Assembly (NCBI GenBank): GCA_002293535.1
Contig: DBDK01000008.1
Coordinates: forward strand, 337,880-401,879
From: Alistipes sp. UBA934
GTDB taxonomy: Bacteria; Bacteroidota; Bacteroidia; Bacteroidales; Rikenellaceae
Direction: 5' to 3'
Length of the DNA stretch: 64,000 bases
The notes under the pieces were generated by a model that was not told the DNA's origin, did not search any database, and was given only the letters and a program-made list of their open reading frames with translations. Position 1 is the first letter of the stretch, and every line of letters begins with the position of its first letter. Of the stretch, positions 8,674-16,954 are shown piece after piece. The position numbers and the translations under genes are program-made.

Positions 8674-9195
8674 TTATTTCTGTCGAATGAAAAAATCGCT
8701 GCCGGCGTTCCGGCCTTTCTTTTGAAAAGCATCCCTGGGCGTCCCGTCTGTCAAAATAATTACTCCGCAACGCACAAATCCCTCTCGCTCTAACAGGCTC
8801 TGCATCACGTCGTTATTACTGTGTGTATCCACTCTCAGGTTGCCGCATTGCTCCAGACTCCACCTCAGACACTCTTCCCCTACCCCTTTCACGCTTCCGT
8901 CCGAGGCCAGCCTGTGCACCACTCCATAAGGTTCGCAATCGAGCCACTCTCCGTCGTATATCTTCACGTATGTCGGCTCCGGCGCCACTGCAAACCAAAA
9001 AGTCGCCACCACCGTCCCGTCCTGCACCGTCACCCATTGCTCCCCTGCGTCGATTCCTGCTCCCACCAGCTCCACCGAGGGGTAGCCTCCCACCCACTGC
9101 ACGTTGTTCCCGCGCGAGCGCATAAACCTTCGCGCGGCGTCGTAAATCTCCATAAGCCGCGGCAGTTCATCGCGCCGCGCACGCCTAATTTCCAT
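8674..9195 (-). CDS. GNAT family N-acetyltransferase
   Basis: A 173-residue acetyltransferase. The acetyl-CoA region appears as HRLASDGSVKGVGEECLRWSLEQ (the R/Q-x-x-G-x-G/A loop variant) and LRVDTHSNNDVMQSLLEREGFVRCG, the usual N-x-x-M-x-x-L-x-x-x-G-F ending. The substrate is unknown. I start at the ATG at 9195, just below a promoter box, rather than further upstream. The last codons (GRNAGSDFF) are encoded by a copy of the dispersed hairpin repeat at 8691-8714, so the natural C-terminus may once have been shorter. Confidence 0.85.
   Translation of the reverse strand: MEIRRARRDELPRLMEIYDAARRFMRSRGNNVQWVGGYPSVELVGAGIDAGEQWVTVQDGTVVATFWFAVAPEPTYVKIYDGEWLDCEPYGVVHRLASDGSVKGVGEECLRWSLEQCGNLRVDTHSNNDVMQSLLEREGFVRCGVIILTDGTPRDAFQKKGRNAGSDFFIRQK
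8691..8714 (-). repeat. dispersed 3'-end hairpin repeat, copy A (inside GNAT 3' end)
   Basis: Read on the minus strand: GCCGG-AACG-CCGGC then AGCGATTTTT. A 5-bp G/C stem with an AACG loop followed by a T-rich tail. Same orientation as its gene, as in the other four copies (21265, 45563, 48955, 53634). Here the repeat is translated. Confidence 0.85.
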
Positions 9196-9201
9196 AAACG
9201 A

Positions 9202-9209
9202 CAAAATTA
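9202..9209 (-). promoter_or_regulatory. -7 box TAATTTTG, start-proximal, for GNAT
   Basis: TAnnTTTG box ending 6 nt before the GNAT ATG, one of the group of start-proximal promoters in this window that would give leaderless or nearly leaderless mRNA. Confidence 0.55.
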
Positions 9210-9296
9210 GTATATTTTTACGAAAGATATCTCTTTCGTGAATATAGGCCGCGCCTCGGCAAAGAAAATAAATTTTCATTTGCTCTCGGCTTGCAC

Positions 9297-9304
9297 TATA
9301 TTTG
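9297..9304 (+). promoter_or_regulatory. -7 box TATATTTG, start-proximal, for pcrA
   Basis: Exact TAnnTTTG, ending 4 nt before the pcrA ATG at 9309. A TTTG at 9279-9282 is too close to be a standard -33 element. Confidence 0.7.
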
Positions 9305-9308
9305 CAGA

Positions 9309-11540
9309 ATGAACCAAATTCTTGAAAACTTAAATCCCCCGCAGCGCGAGGCAGTTGTCTATTTCGAGGGACCGTCGTTGATTATTGCCGGGGCCGGGTC
9401 GGGCAAAACGCGCGTACTCACCTCGCGCATAGCATATATGATCTCCCAGGGTGTTCCGCCGCACAATATTCTCGCACTCACCTTTACCAACAAAGCCGCC
9501 AACGAAATGCGTAGCCGCATAGCGGAGATGGTCGGGCGCTCCAGTCGCTACATCCAGATGGGCACCTTCCACTCGATCTTCCTGCGAATCCTGCGCACCG
9601 AGCACGAAAAGATAGGCTACCCTCAGGCGTTCACGATCTATGATACGACCGACTCTCAGAACCTTGTGAAGTCGATTTGCAAAGAGCTCGGATTGTGCAA
9701 CAGTGACAAAGATAACGACAAATACAAGCCCCGCTCGGTATTCGCCAAAATTTCGCGCCTCAAAAACGACCTCGTCACCCCCGGTGTGTGCGAAAAAGAG
9801 GAGAAGGACGCCAATTTCGTCGAGATTTACCGCCGCTATGTAGCCCGGTGCAAGGCCAACGGTGCTATGGATTTCGACGACCTGCTCGTCAATATGGTCA
9901 TCCTGCTCAAGAACAATCCCGACGTGCTTGAGAAGTATCGCGCTATGTTCCGTTATATCCTCGTGGACGAGTATCAGGACACCAACCACGTTCAGTACCT
10001 GATAGTCAAGGCACTCGCAATGGATCACAAAAACATTTGCGTCGTGGGCGACGACTCCCAGAGTATTTACTCTTTCCGCGGCGCGAGAATCGAGAATATC
10101 CTCAATTTCAAGCGCGATTTTCCTGCTGCGCAAGTTTACAAGCTGGAGCAAAATTACCGTTCTACTCAGGTCATCGTCAAGGCTGCCAACGGTGTGATAT
10201 CCAGGAACCGCTCGTCGCAGGAGCTCAAAAAGGAGTGCTTTTCGGATGGAGCGCGGGGTGAGAACATCAAACTTCTGAAGGCTTATACCGACCGCGAGGA
10301 GGCCGAGGTGGTTGCCGGCGAGATCCGCAATCTTGGGCGCACCGGCGTTCCGTGGGAGCAGATCGCCGTTCTGTACCGTATCAATGCCCTTTCGCGCGGT
10401 ATCGAAGAGAGTCTCCGCCGGCGCGACATACCTTATAAGATATACCGCGGCCACTCGTTTTTCGACCGCAAGGAGATCAAAGACCTGTTGGCCTATTTTC
10501 GGCTGATCGTCAATCCGCGCGACGACGAGGCTTTCCGGCGCATTGTCAATTATCCCACACGCGGCATCGGTGAGGTCACTCTCGGTAAGGTCACCGCCGC
10601 TGCCCGTGAAAAAGGCATCTCTCTTTGGGAGGCCGCCGTGGAAACAGACGACAAGAAGATCTCCGCCTTTGCCGAGCTTATCGAGAGTCTGGCTTTTCTG
10701 CTCACCGAATCGAGCCTCTATGATTTCGGTCACCAGGTGGCCGTTCGCTCCGGCATCGTCGGTTCATATCGTGCCGACCGCTCTATGGAGGCGACCTCCG
10801 CACTGGAAAACATCGAAGAGCTCTTAAACTCTATGGCCGGCGACCCAGACTCCGACAACCTTATCGACTCTCCCGCTCCCCTTTCGCTCGACGAATGGTT
10901 GCAGAACGTGGCCCTTATGACCGACGGCGATGACGACGCCGGCGACAACCCCCACAAAGTTTCGCTGATGACCGTCCATTCGGCTAAGGGTTTGGAGTTC
11001 AAATATGTCTTTGTGATGGGGCTTGAGGAGGATCTGTTCCCTTCGACCCGTGAGGGTGACTCATCCGAGATCGAAGAGGAACGGCGACTGTTTTATGTTG
11101 CCCTCACCCGTGCCCGCGAACGCGCTTTCGTTTCGATGGCCGAGATGCGCTTCATTCACGGCTCGATGGATTTTCGCCGTCCCAGCCGCTTTGTGGGCGA
11201 GATCGACGAGGACTTTCTCGACAGCGGCAGCAGGCCCTCCCCCAAGCCTCCGCAATCTTCTCGCCCGAATTTCCAACCACCCAGCCCTCGCCTCCGACCC
11301 ATAGGCAGCCGTCCTGTCGCAGAGCCGATGCCACCTCGTCCCGCTCCTGCTTCCAATGACGGTTTGGTGCCCGATGCCCGCGTAAGCCACTCAAAGTTCG
11401 GTCCCGGTACGATTCTCGAAGTCGAGTTGGCCGCCGGCGCCACCAATCCTAACGACCTTAAGATCGTCGTCTCGTTCGACAACCCCGACCACGGTAGAAA
11501 GACGCTCCTGAGTAAATTCGCCCGCCTCGATTTGTTATGA
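9309..11540 (+). CDS. pcrA: UvrD/PcrA-type 3'-5' DNA helicase
   Basis: A 743-residue SF1A helicase of replication restart and repair. Q-motif LNPPQREAV at residues 8-16, Walker A GAGSGKT at 28-34, motif II LVDEYQDTN, motif III VGDDSQSIYSFRGA, motif IV LEQNYRS, motif V LMTVHSAKGLEF, motif VI ALTRAR. The C-terminal HSKFGPGTI element is the tudor-like, RNA-polymerase-binding region of PcrA/UvrD. A Pro/Ser-rich linker precedes it. The ATG at 9309 follows the promoter box closely; an upstream codon at 9291 would overlap the promoter. Overlaps nth by 4 nt. Confidence 0.95.
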   Translation: MNQILENLNPPQREAVVYFEGPSLIIAGAGSGKTRVLTSRIAYMISQGVPPHNILALTFTNKAANEMRSRIAEMVGRSSRYIQMGTFHSIFLRILRTEHEKIGYPQAFTIYDTTDSQNLVKSICKELGLCNSDKDNDKYKPRSVFAKISRLKNDLVTPGVCEKEEKDANFVEIYRRYVARCKANGAMDFDDLLVNMVILLKNNPDVLEKYRAMFRYILVDEYQDTNHVQYLIVKALAMDHKNICVVGDDSQSIYSFRGARIENILNFKRDFPAAQVYKLEQNYRSTQVIVKAANGVISRNRSSQELKKECFSDGARGENIKLLKAYTDREEAEVVAGEIRNLGRTGVPWEQIAVLYRINALSRGIEESLRRRDIPYKIYRGHSFFDRKEIKDLLAYFRLIVNPRDDEAFRRIVNYPTRGIGEVTLGKVTAAAREKGISLWEAAVETDDKKISAFAELIESLAFLLTESSLYDFGHQVAVRSGIVGSYRADRSMEATSALENIEELLNSMAGDPDSDNLIDSPAPLSLDEWLQNVALMTDGDDDAGDNPHKVSLMTVHSAKGLEFKYVFVMGLEEDLFPSTREGDSSEIEEERRLFYVALTRARERAFVSMAEMRFIHGSMDFRRPSRFVGEIDEDFLDSGSRPSPKPPQSSRPNFQPPSPRLRPIGSRPVAEPMPPRPAPASNDGLVPDARVSHSKFGPGTILEVELAAGATNPNDLKIVVSFDNPDHGRKTLLSKFARLDLL

Positions 11541-12181
11541 CACTGAAAGAAAGATACGAAGGCATCCTTTCGTGGTTTGCTGCAAACGTTCCCGTAGCCG
11601 AAACCGAGCTCCGGTACGAAAATCCCTGGCAGTTGCTCGTGGCCGTAGTCCTCTCTGCCCAGTGCACCGACAAGCGCGTGAACCTTACCACTCCCGCGCT
11701 TCTCGAACGCTTTCCCACTCCTGCTGCAATGGCCCAAGCCGACGCCGACGACATTTATCCATACATACGCAGTATCTCCTATCCCAACAACAAGGCTAAA
11801 AACCTCGCCGCACTGGCGCGCAAACTTACAGAGGAACATAACGGCATCATCCCTGCCGAACGCGACGAGCTCGTGAAACTTCCGGGCGTGGGTCGCAAGA
11901 CCGCCAACGTAATTGGTGCAGTGTTGTTCGACAAACCCGTAATGGCGGTCGATACCCACGTTTTCCGCGTCTCCCGCCGTACCGGTCTCGCCCCGCAAGA
12001 TGCCAAAACCCCTCTTGCCGTCGAGCTTGCCCTAACCGCTAACATTCCCCCGGAGCTCGTACCTAAGGCTCATCATTGGTTGATTCTCCACGGTCGTTAT
12101 GTTTGTACGGCCCGCCGGCCCCACTGCGAAAGTTGCGGCATCGCTCCTTGGTGCAAAAAAATCATTACCTTTGCAGGGTGA
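11537..12181 (+). CDS. nth: endonuclease III
   Basis: A bifunctional DNA glycosylase/AP lyase removing oxidised pyrimidines. 214 residues. The helix-hairpin-helix LPGVGRKTAN contains the catalytic K121; the catalytic aspartate is D139 in AVDTHVFRVS. The [4Fe-4S] ligands are C190, C197, C200 and C206 with the classical 6-2-5 spacing. Coupled to pcrA by an ATGA overlap, making a repair operon. Its last codons (TFAG) encode the promoter box for the next gene. Confidence 0.96.
   Translation: MTLKERYEGILSWFAANVPVAETELRYENPWQLLVAVVLSAQCTDKRVNLTTPALLERFPTPAAMAQADADDIYPYIRSISYPNNKAKNLAALARKLTEEHNGIIPAERDELVKLPGVGRKTANVIGAVLFDKPVMAVDTHVFRVSRRTGLAPQDAKTPLAVELALTANIPPELVPKAHHWLILHGRYVCTARRPHCESCGIAPWCKKIITFAG
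12166..12173 (+). promoter_or_regulatory. -7 box TACCTTTG, start-proximal, inside the nth 3' end
   Basis: Exact TAnnTTTG, ending 4 nt before the GTG start at 12178. It lies within the final codons of nth, so the S41 genes can be transcribed separately from the repair operon. Confidence 0.65.
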
Positions 12182-14010
12182 AGCGATACCTATATATACT
12201 GTTGTTTGCGACCCTCGCGGCTTGTGCGGGCGACGATATGTATGACAATTCGCCGGACGGGCCGCTCGAACTTTCCCAAGACCACATTACCGTAGGTAAG
12301 AGTGCCACCACCGTGAATCTCGGCGTCACTGCCCGCGAGGCGACCTGGACACTCTCAGGTGTTGAAGATTGGTTTAGCATCAATCCCTCAAGCGGCCCTC
12401 AGGGTATCACCACGATCGTGATCACCTTTACCGAAAATGCCGACCCGAATCCGGAGCCCGATCCCGATGATCCGCCAGACCCAGACCCTGACGATCCGGA
12501 GCCGGAGCCAGATCCCGATACTGATACTGATACTGAGCCGCAAACCCGCGCCACAGAAACTCGCACAGCAACTCTGACTTTCTCATCGGGCGGTGTCACC
12601 AAGACCGTTACCATCGAGCAACTCCCGACCGATGTCACGCCTCCCGTCCAGAGCCCCGAATACGATGTTAATAAACAGATTCACGAGGACCTTCTCAACG
12701 TTTGGTATTATAACGGTGAGACCCGCAACGCCAAGGCCGACTATAACCAGAGCTACAAAAATTTCTACGAAAGCTATCTCAAGACGCTCACTCGCAACAC
12801 GTTGGAAGGCAACACCTGGTCTCAGAACAACGATCGTTATCTATACTCCTATATCGAGCGCGACCCATCGGGCCTGAATTACGGTATGGAGTTCGATCTG
12901 GGTAATTACGACGGCAAGCTGGTCGGACGCATCCTCTATGTCGAACCCGAAGGCCCTGCCGCCCAAGCCGGACTCAAGCGCGGCGACTGGTTCTGGAAGG
13001 TGAACGACCAACAGATGTTTAACCAGATTAACACCGCGGGACGACTGCAGTATAACGACCGAATCGACACACTGGTGAACCCCATTGCAGACTTCTCGCC
13101 CAAGCTCGGTATGCTCACTTTCCGACCATTTGCCGCTCAGCTGCTGGACGAGGGCCGCACCGTTACTCTCACACCCACGCAGTTCAAGGGTAATCCCATT
13201 CTCGGCAGCCAACTTATAAGGCAGAACAATCTCGCAGGCGAGCCTACTCTCACCGGTTACCTTATGCTCAACAGCTTCGAGCCGGGCTATGAGACCGAGA
13301 TCACCAGCATTTTTGCGGGCTTCAAAGAGGGCGCCGTGACCTCTATGATTCTCGACCTTCGCTATAACAAGACGGGTACCGCGGCAACCGCCGAACTCGT
13401 AGGTAATCTGATCGTTCCCGCTGAAGCGGCTGAGATGACCTTTGCGCGTTATGAGTTTGCCGACGGCGAAGCTGCGGACAGCAACCATATTTCCAAGTTC
13501 GAACCACACGAGAGCAGTATAGGTGTTCCGCTCGTTTTTGTTCTCACTTCGAGCCACACCTCCGGTGCTGCCGAGCTGCTGATCAACGCATTGAGGGGAC
13601 TCGAACCCGTTGTTAAGGTCGTCGTCGTTGGCGATGTCACCGAAGGGATGAATGTCGGGATGGTGCACAAGCGTATAACCGCTACAGAGACCGGACACCA
13701 GTACGATGTTTGGATGGCAGCCTGGCGCACATACAACGCCAATGGCGATGGTAATTACGGTTATGGCCTCACTCCCAACGGTGGCACATTGAACGAATGG
13801 CAGGGCGACAATGTACTCTGGAGCGATACCTGGGAGTGGAAAGGTTGGGAGGGCGCCACGGAAGACCCGCTATTGGAGCGTGCAATGGAGTTCGTGAGGG
13901 GCATCTCGCCGTTACCCACCAGCCGCGTGCTCGACAACCCTTCGCGCAAACGTTCGGGCTTCCCAAGACAATTTTCTGTTAAAGCTAATATGTTGTTAGA
14001 CAATGAATAA
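12178..14010 (+). CDS. S41-like lipoprotein with BACON and PDZ domains, catalytic residues altered
   Basis: 610 residues from a GTG start. Lipoprotein signal peptide with lipobox LAAC (C16), followed by D19/D20. A BACON beta-sandwich (about 30-150) has a loop, residues about 87-128, expanded into an Asp/Pro/Glu/Thr-rich stretch. A PDZ domain (about 230-300, YGMEFDL to LKRGDWFWKV) and an S41 tail-specific protease domain follow. In the coupled paralogue the catalytic blocks read TASASE and TEGKNVG; here they are TSGAAE (S462, displaced) and TEGMNVG (M491 replaces the Lys), and NPGG is NKTG. It is probably a pseudo-protease that binds peptides or regulates its neighbour. Outer-membrane anchored, periplasmic or surface. 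Confidence 0.85.
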   Translation: MKRYLYILLFATLAACAGDDMYDNSPDGPLELSQDHITVGKSATTVNLGVTAREATWTLSGVEDWFSINPSSGPQGITTIVITFTENADPNPEPDPDDPPDPDPDDPEPEPDPDTDTDTEPQTRATETRTATLTFSSGGVTKTVTIEQLPTDVTPPVQSPEYDVNKQIHEDLLNVWYYNGETRNAKADYNQSYKNFYESYLKTLTRNTLEGNTWSQNNDRYLYSYIERDPSGLNYGMEFDLGNYDGKLVGRILYVEPEGPAAQAGLKRGDWFWKVNDQQMFNQINTAGRLQYNDRIDTLVNPIADFSPKLGMLTFRPFAAQLLDEGRTVTLTPTQFKGNPILGSQLIRQNNLAGEPTLTGYLMLNSFEPGYETEITSIFAGFKEGAVTSMILDLRYNKTGTAATAELVGNLIVPAEAAEMTFARYEFADGEAADSNHISKFEPHESSIGVPLVFVLTSSHTSGAAELLINALRGLEPVVKVVVVGDVTEGMNVGMVHKRITATETGHQYDVWMAAWRTYNANGDGNYGYGLTPNGGTLNEWQGDNVLWSDTWEWKGWEGATEDPLLERAMEFVRGISPLPTSRVLDNPSRKRSGFPRQFSVKANMLLDNE

Positions 14011-15478
14011 GACAGTTTTCCTCATAACATTCGCGGCGGTATTTCTTTTCGTCTCCTGCGGCAATGACCCTGTTATCACACCGCCACCCCCTCCTCCCAC
14101 GAACACCCTTTCCGGAGTTAATAAGTGGATCGACGAGGAATTGAAAGACTGGTACTATTGGAACAACGCTGTCAAAAGTGCCACTCCGCCAAGTAATTCG
14201 CTGGCCTACGACGAGTTCCTGGACAAACTGCTTCTCAGTCTCAAGGGCGCACAAGACAACACCGAGTCGCCTCCCACAATCGACGGAGGGTACAATTCCG
14301 ATGGGTCGCGTTTTTTATATTCATACATCGAGCGCACCTCCGCCACTACGCGTGCCTCTCAAAATGAGGCTCTCACTTTCGGGTTCGATATCGAGGCGTT
14401 CCGCATCGAGCAGAACAGCACCGGTGACCACATCAACTTTTTGGTCTCGTGGGTTCAGCCTGACTCTCCCGCCGACGAGGAGGGGTTCAAACGCGGAATG
14501 TGGATCACCCAATATCAGGGCGAAGAGATCTATATGCCTCAGTATGAGAAATTCTGGAATCAACTACACTTCTTCCAGGGTGGTAACACAATGACTCTCA
14601 AGGATAGCAGCGGCACCTCATACACCCTCACTGCTGCGACTGCCAGTGCCTCGCCGATCATCTTTCACGACATCGTCGAAACCGGCAGTGGCAAAAAGGT
14701 GGCATATTTGGTTTACAACGAGTTCAAACAGGGAGACAAGGGTACGTTCGATGCCGAGTTGCGTGAGATTTTTGCTCAGTTCAAGGCCGACGGCGCCCAG
14801 GAGCTTGTGCTCGACCTGAGGTTCAATCCCGGTGGGGCTGTCTCTTCGTGCCAACTACTCACCAGCCTCGCGGCCAATGTCGGTCCATCGAAAATTTTCT
14901 GCAAACTGCTTTACAACAAAGATATACCCGTCAAAGAGCACTTTGCCAATCCCTCCGTGGCCAGCTTCTTTGACGAACAGGACGGCCTAAAGCTAAATAA
15001 GATCTATGTTTTGGCTACCGACGACACGGCTTCGGCCTCGGAGATGTTCATCAACTCCCTTCGCGGCGTAGATATCGACATTGTTCACATCGGCACCACC
15101 ACTGAGGGTAAGAACGTTGGTATGAATCTGTTGGAACACAGTGCAGGTGGTTACAGCTACGAGATGTGGCCCATCACGTTCAAGATTCTCAACGCCAAAG
15201 ATTTCTGCGACTATGCTGGCGGCCTCGAACCCGATTACAGCAAAAACCAGTATTGGGACATTCAATATGTCAGCCGCAACAGCCCCGTTTACGAGCTCGG
15301 CGACCCGCGCGAAAGGCTTCTGGAAGCTGCTCTGACGCTTATCGACGGCGGCACGGTAACAGATGACGTAGTCCCGGCCCGTACCCGCACTGCCACCGCT
15401 CCCTTAACCAAAAAAATGCACGACCCGCGCCTTGGCGGCGCAAGAGTTTATGAACGTCCTGGTTCTGTCTCATTATAA
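14003..15478 (+). CDS. S41 family peptidase lipoprotein (apparently active)
   Basis: 491 residues. Lipobox VSCG (C19) followed by a poly-proline linker, then an S41 N-terminal helical region, a PDZ (about 125-200, FGFDIEAF and EEGFKRGMW) and the protease domain. The Ser-Lys dyad is S344 in TASASE and K370 in TEGKNVG; LRFNPGGAVSS is also intact. It would cleave C-terminal regions of periplasmic or envelope proteins. The start overlaps the preceding degenerate paralogue by 8 nt, so the two are translationally coupled. The 3' end overlaps the DHH gene by 47 nt after a run of seven A, and the last 20 or so residues look non-family-like. Confidence 0.87.
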   Translation: MNKTVFLITFAAVFLFVSCGNDPVITPPPPPPTNTLSGVNKWIDEELKDWYYWNNAVKSATPPSNSLAYDEFLDKLLLSLKGAQDNTESPPTIDGGYNSDGSRFLYSYIERTSATTRASQNEALTFGFDIEAFRIEQNSTGDHINFLVSWVQPDSPADEEGFKRGMWITQYQGEEIYMPQYEKFWNQLHFFQGGNTMTLKDSSGTSYTLTAATASASPIIFHDIVETGSGKKVAYLVYNEFKQGDKGTFDAELREIFAQFKADGAQELVLDLRFNPGGAVSSCQLLTSLAANVGPSKIFCKLLYNKDIPVKEHFANPSVASFFDEQDGLKLNKIYVLATDDTASASEMFINSLRGVDIDIVHIGTTTEGKNVGMNLLEHSAGGYSYEMWPITFKILNAKDFCDYAGGLEPDYSKNQYWDIQYVSRNSPVYELGDPRERLLEAALTLIDGGTVTDDVVPARTRTATAPLTKKMHDPRLGGARVYERPGSVSL

Positions 15479-16409
15479 CCCCGACGGCGACGCGCTGGGG
15501 GCTTCCATCGCTTGGGCAAGGGTGCTCGAAGGGATGGGTCATAGTGTTATGTGCGTGGTTCCCAACAAGTTTCCGTATTTTCTGGATTGGATGCCAGGCA
15601 TAGAACGCATCAGAATTTTCACCGAACACGGCGACGAGATCCGCGCCGCCGCTGCTGAAGCCGACCTGGTTTGCTGCCTGGATTTCAACAATATTTCACG
15701 CCTTGAGGGTCTATCGGAAGCTATCGAGGCCAATACCAAAGCACAAAAGCTACTCATAGATCACCACTTAGACCCTCCTGAAGGTTATTTCGACCTTGTG
15801 TTCTCTTATCCTCACGCCTCTTCGACCTCTTATATCGTCTTTAAGCTCATCGTCGAACTCGTTGGCGTAGAGGCCATCGACCGCGATATGGCTACTGACC
15901 TTTACGTTGGTATGATGACCGATACAGGTAATTTCTCCTATTCCTACCTTACTCCCGATTTGTTCCGCGTCGTTGCAACTCTTGTCGAGCGGGGTATCGA
16001 CATTCCGGACATCAACCGGCGCGTCTATAACTCCTACTCCGAGGGTCGCGTCCGGCTTTTGAGCTATGCCCTGGGGCCCAAGATGGAGGTTTTGGCTAAA
16101 GGTCAGGCTGCGCTCATTTCACTTAAAGAGAGCGAGTTGCGCAGGTTCAAGTTTCGTCAGGGCGATAGCGAGGGTTTCGTCAATTATCCTCTTTCGATCG
16201 AGGGGGTTAAGATGTCTGCTCTGTTCCTCCAGAACCATCGTTTCATTCGGGTTTCGCTTCGTTCTCGCGGCGATGTCGATGTTAATGATTTCGCCCGCAG
16301 GTATTTCGATGGAGGAGGTCACCGCAATGCCGCCGGTGGCAAATCGACCGACACTATGGAGATCACCATCGAACGTTTCCGCGCTGCCGTTAAGGAGTAC
16401 TTTCAATAG
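15432..16409 (+). CDS. nrnA: DHH/DHHA1 phosphoesterase, NrnA-like
   Basis: A 325-residue protein hydrolysing oligoribonucleotides, pAp or cyclic-dinucleotide products. Motif I SHYNPDGDALG (H14, D18, D20), the DHH motif in LLIDHHLDPPE, and C-terminal DHHA1 GGGHRNAAGG are present. There is no good ATG: the frame opens after a stop at 15405, with TTG at 15432 (chosen) or ATG at 15450, the latter removing the short helix before the first catalytic strand. The start lies inside the S41 gene. An N-terminal misassignment of a few residues is likely. Confidence 0.88.
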   Translation: MAAQEFMNVLVLSHYNPDGDALGASIAWARVLEGMGHSVMCVVPNKFPYFLDWMPGIERIRIFTEHGDEIRAAAAEADLVCCLDFNNISRLEGLSEAIEANTKAQKLLIDHHLDPPEGYFDLVFSYPHASSTSYIVFKLIVELVGVEAIDRDMATDLYVGMMTDTGNFSYSYLTPDLFRVVATLVERGIDIPDINRRVYNSYSEGRVRLLSYALGPKMEVLAKGQAALISLKESELRRFKFRQGDSEGFVNYPLSIEGVKMSALFLQNHRFIRVSLRSRGDVDVNDFARRYFDGGGHRNAAGGKSTDTMEITIERFRAAVKEYFQ

Positions 16410-16414
16410 ATTAC

Positions 16415-16447
16415 CAAAAAGCGACACCCCCTTCGAGAGATGTCGCT
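16415..16447 (-). terminator. intrinsic terminator of rplS
   Basis: On the minus strand AGCGACA and TGTCGCT form a perfect 7-bp stem with a 14-nt loop, followed by TTTTT. It starts 28 nt after the rplS stop codon. Confidence 0.75.
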
Positions 16448-16474
16448 CTGTTGCCTTGCATAGCGCTTATAGAT

Positions 16475-16855
16475 CTATGCTTCTTCTTTTTTCGCACCGC
16501 CGAAACGTTTCTCCTTGATGCGGGCTTTTTTGCCGGTAAGTTTGCGCAGGTAGAAGATTCTCGCGCGACGAACCACCCCGCGCTTGTTCACTTCGATGCT
16601 GTCGATATGGGGCGAGTAGAGCGGGAAGATGCGTTCCACACCCACTCCGTTGGAGACTTTGCGAATGGTGAACATCTTGGTTTTGCCAGTTCCTTTGATT
16701 TGGATCACCACGCCGCGGAAACTTTGCAGACGCTCTTTATTACCCTCGATGATCTTGTAGGTCACGGTAATAGTGTCCCCACTATTGAAAGCAGGTACCT
16801 CTTTTTCGGGCCACATAGCCTCTTGGGCCACTTTGATGAGTTGTTCTTTGTTCAT
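16475..16855 (-). CDS. rplS: 50S ribosomal protein L19
   Basis: 126 residues, usual length. The SH3-like core FNSGDTITVTYKI, FRGVVIQIKG and GVGVERIFPLYSPHIDSIEV, then the basic tail RRARIFYLRKLTGKKARIKEK, are diagnostic. L19 lies at the 30S-50S interface. It stands alone, not with trmD/rimM/rpsP. It has its own promoter (16908-16915) and terminator. A short acidic/basic tail GGAKKEEA follows the core. Confidence 0.97.
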   Translation of the reverse strand: MNKEQLIKVAQEAMWPEKEVPAFNSGDTITVTYKIIEGNKERLQSFRGVVIQIKGTGKTKMFTIRKVSNGVGVERIFPLYSPHIDSIEVNKRGVVRRARIFYLRKLTGKKARIKEKRFGGAKKEEA

Positions 16856-16907
16856 AGCTGTTTCTTTTTAGTCCAACGTCACCGCGTTTCGTGAGAGGTT
16901 GGGGGTG

Positions 16908-16915
16908 CAAAGGTA
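16908..16915 (-). promoter_or_regulatory. -7 box TACCTTTG for rplS
   Basis: Exact TAnnTTTG about 52 nt before the rplS ATG, giving a 5' UTR of roughly 45 nt. Only 12 bp separate it from the divergent surE box. Confidence 0.7.
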
Positions 16916-16927
16916 AACAAATTTTTC

Positions 16928-16935
16928 TATCTTTG
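16928..16935 (+). promoter_or_regulatory. -7 box TATCTTTG for surE
   Basis: Exact TAnnTTTG 19 nt before the surE ATG; it probably drives surE and the two-component genes that follow closely. Confidence 0.7.
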
Positions 16936-16954
16936 TGACTTGAACTGCAAAATT

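Noticed and set aside
9330..10733. 467-codon open frame opposite pcrA
   Set aside because: It lies fully antisense to a gene with every helicase motif; long antisense frames arise from the biased codon use and the product has no recognisable domain.
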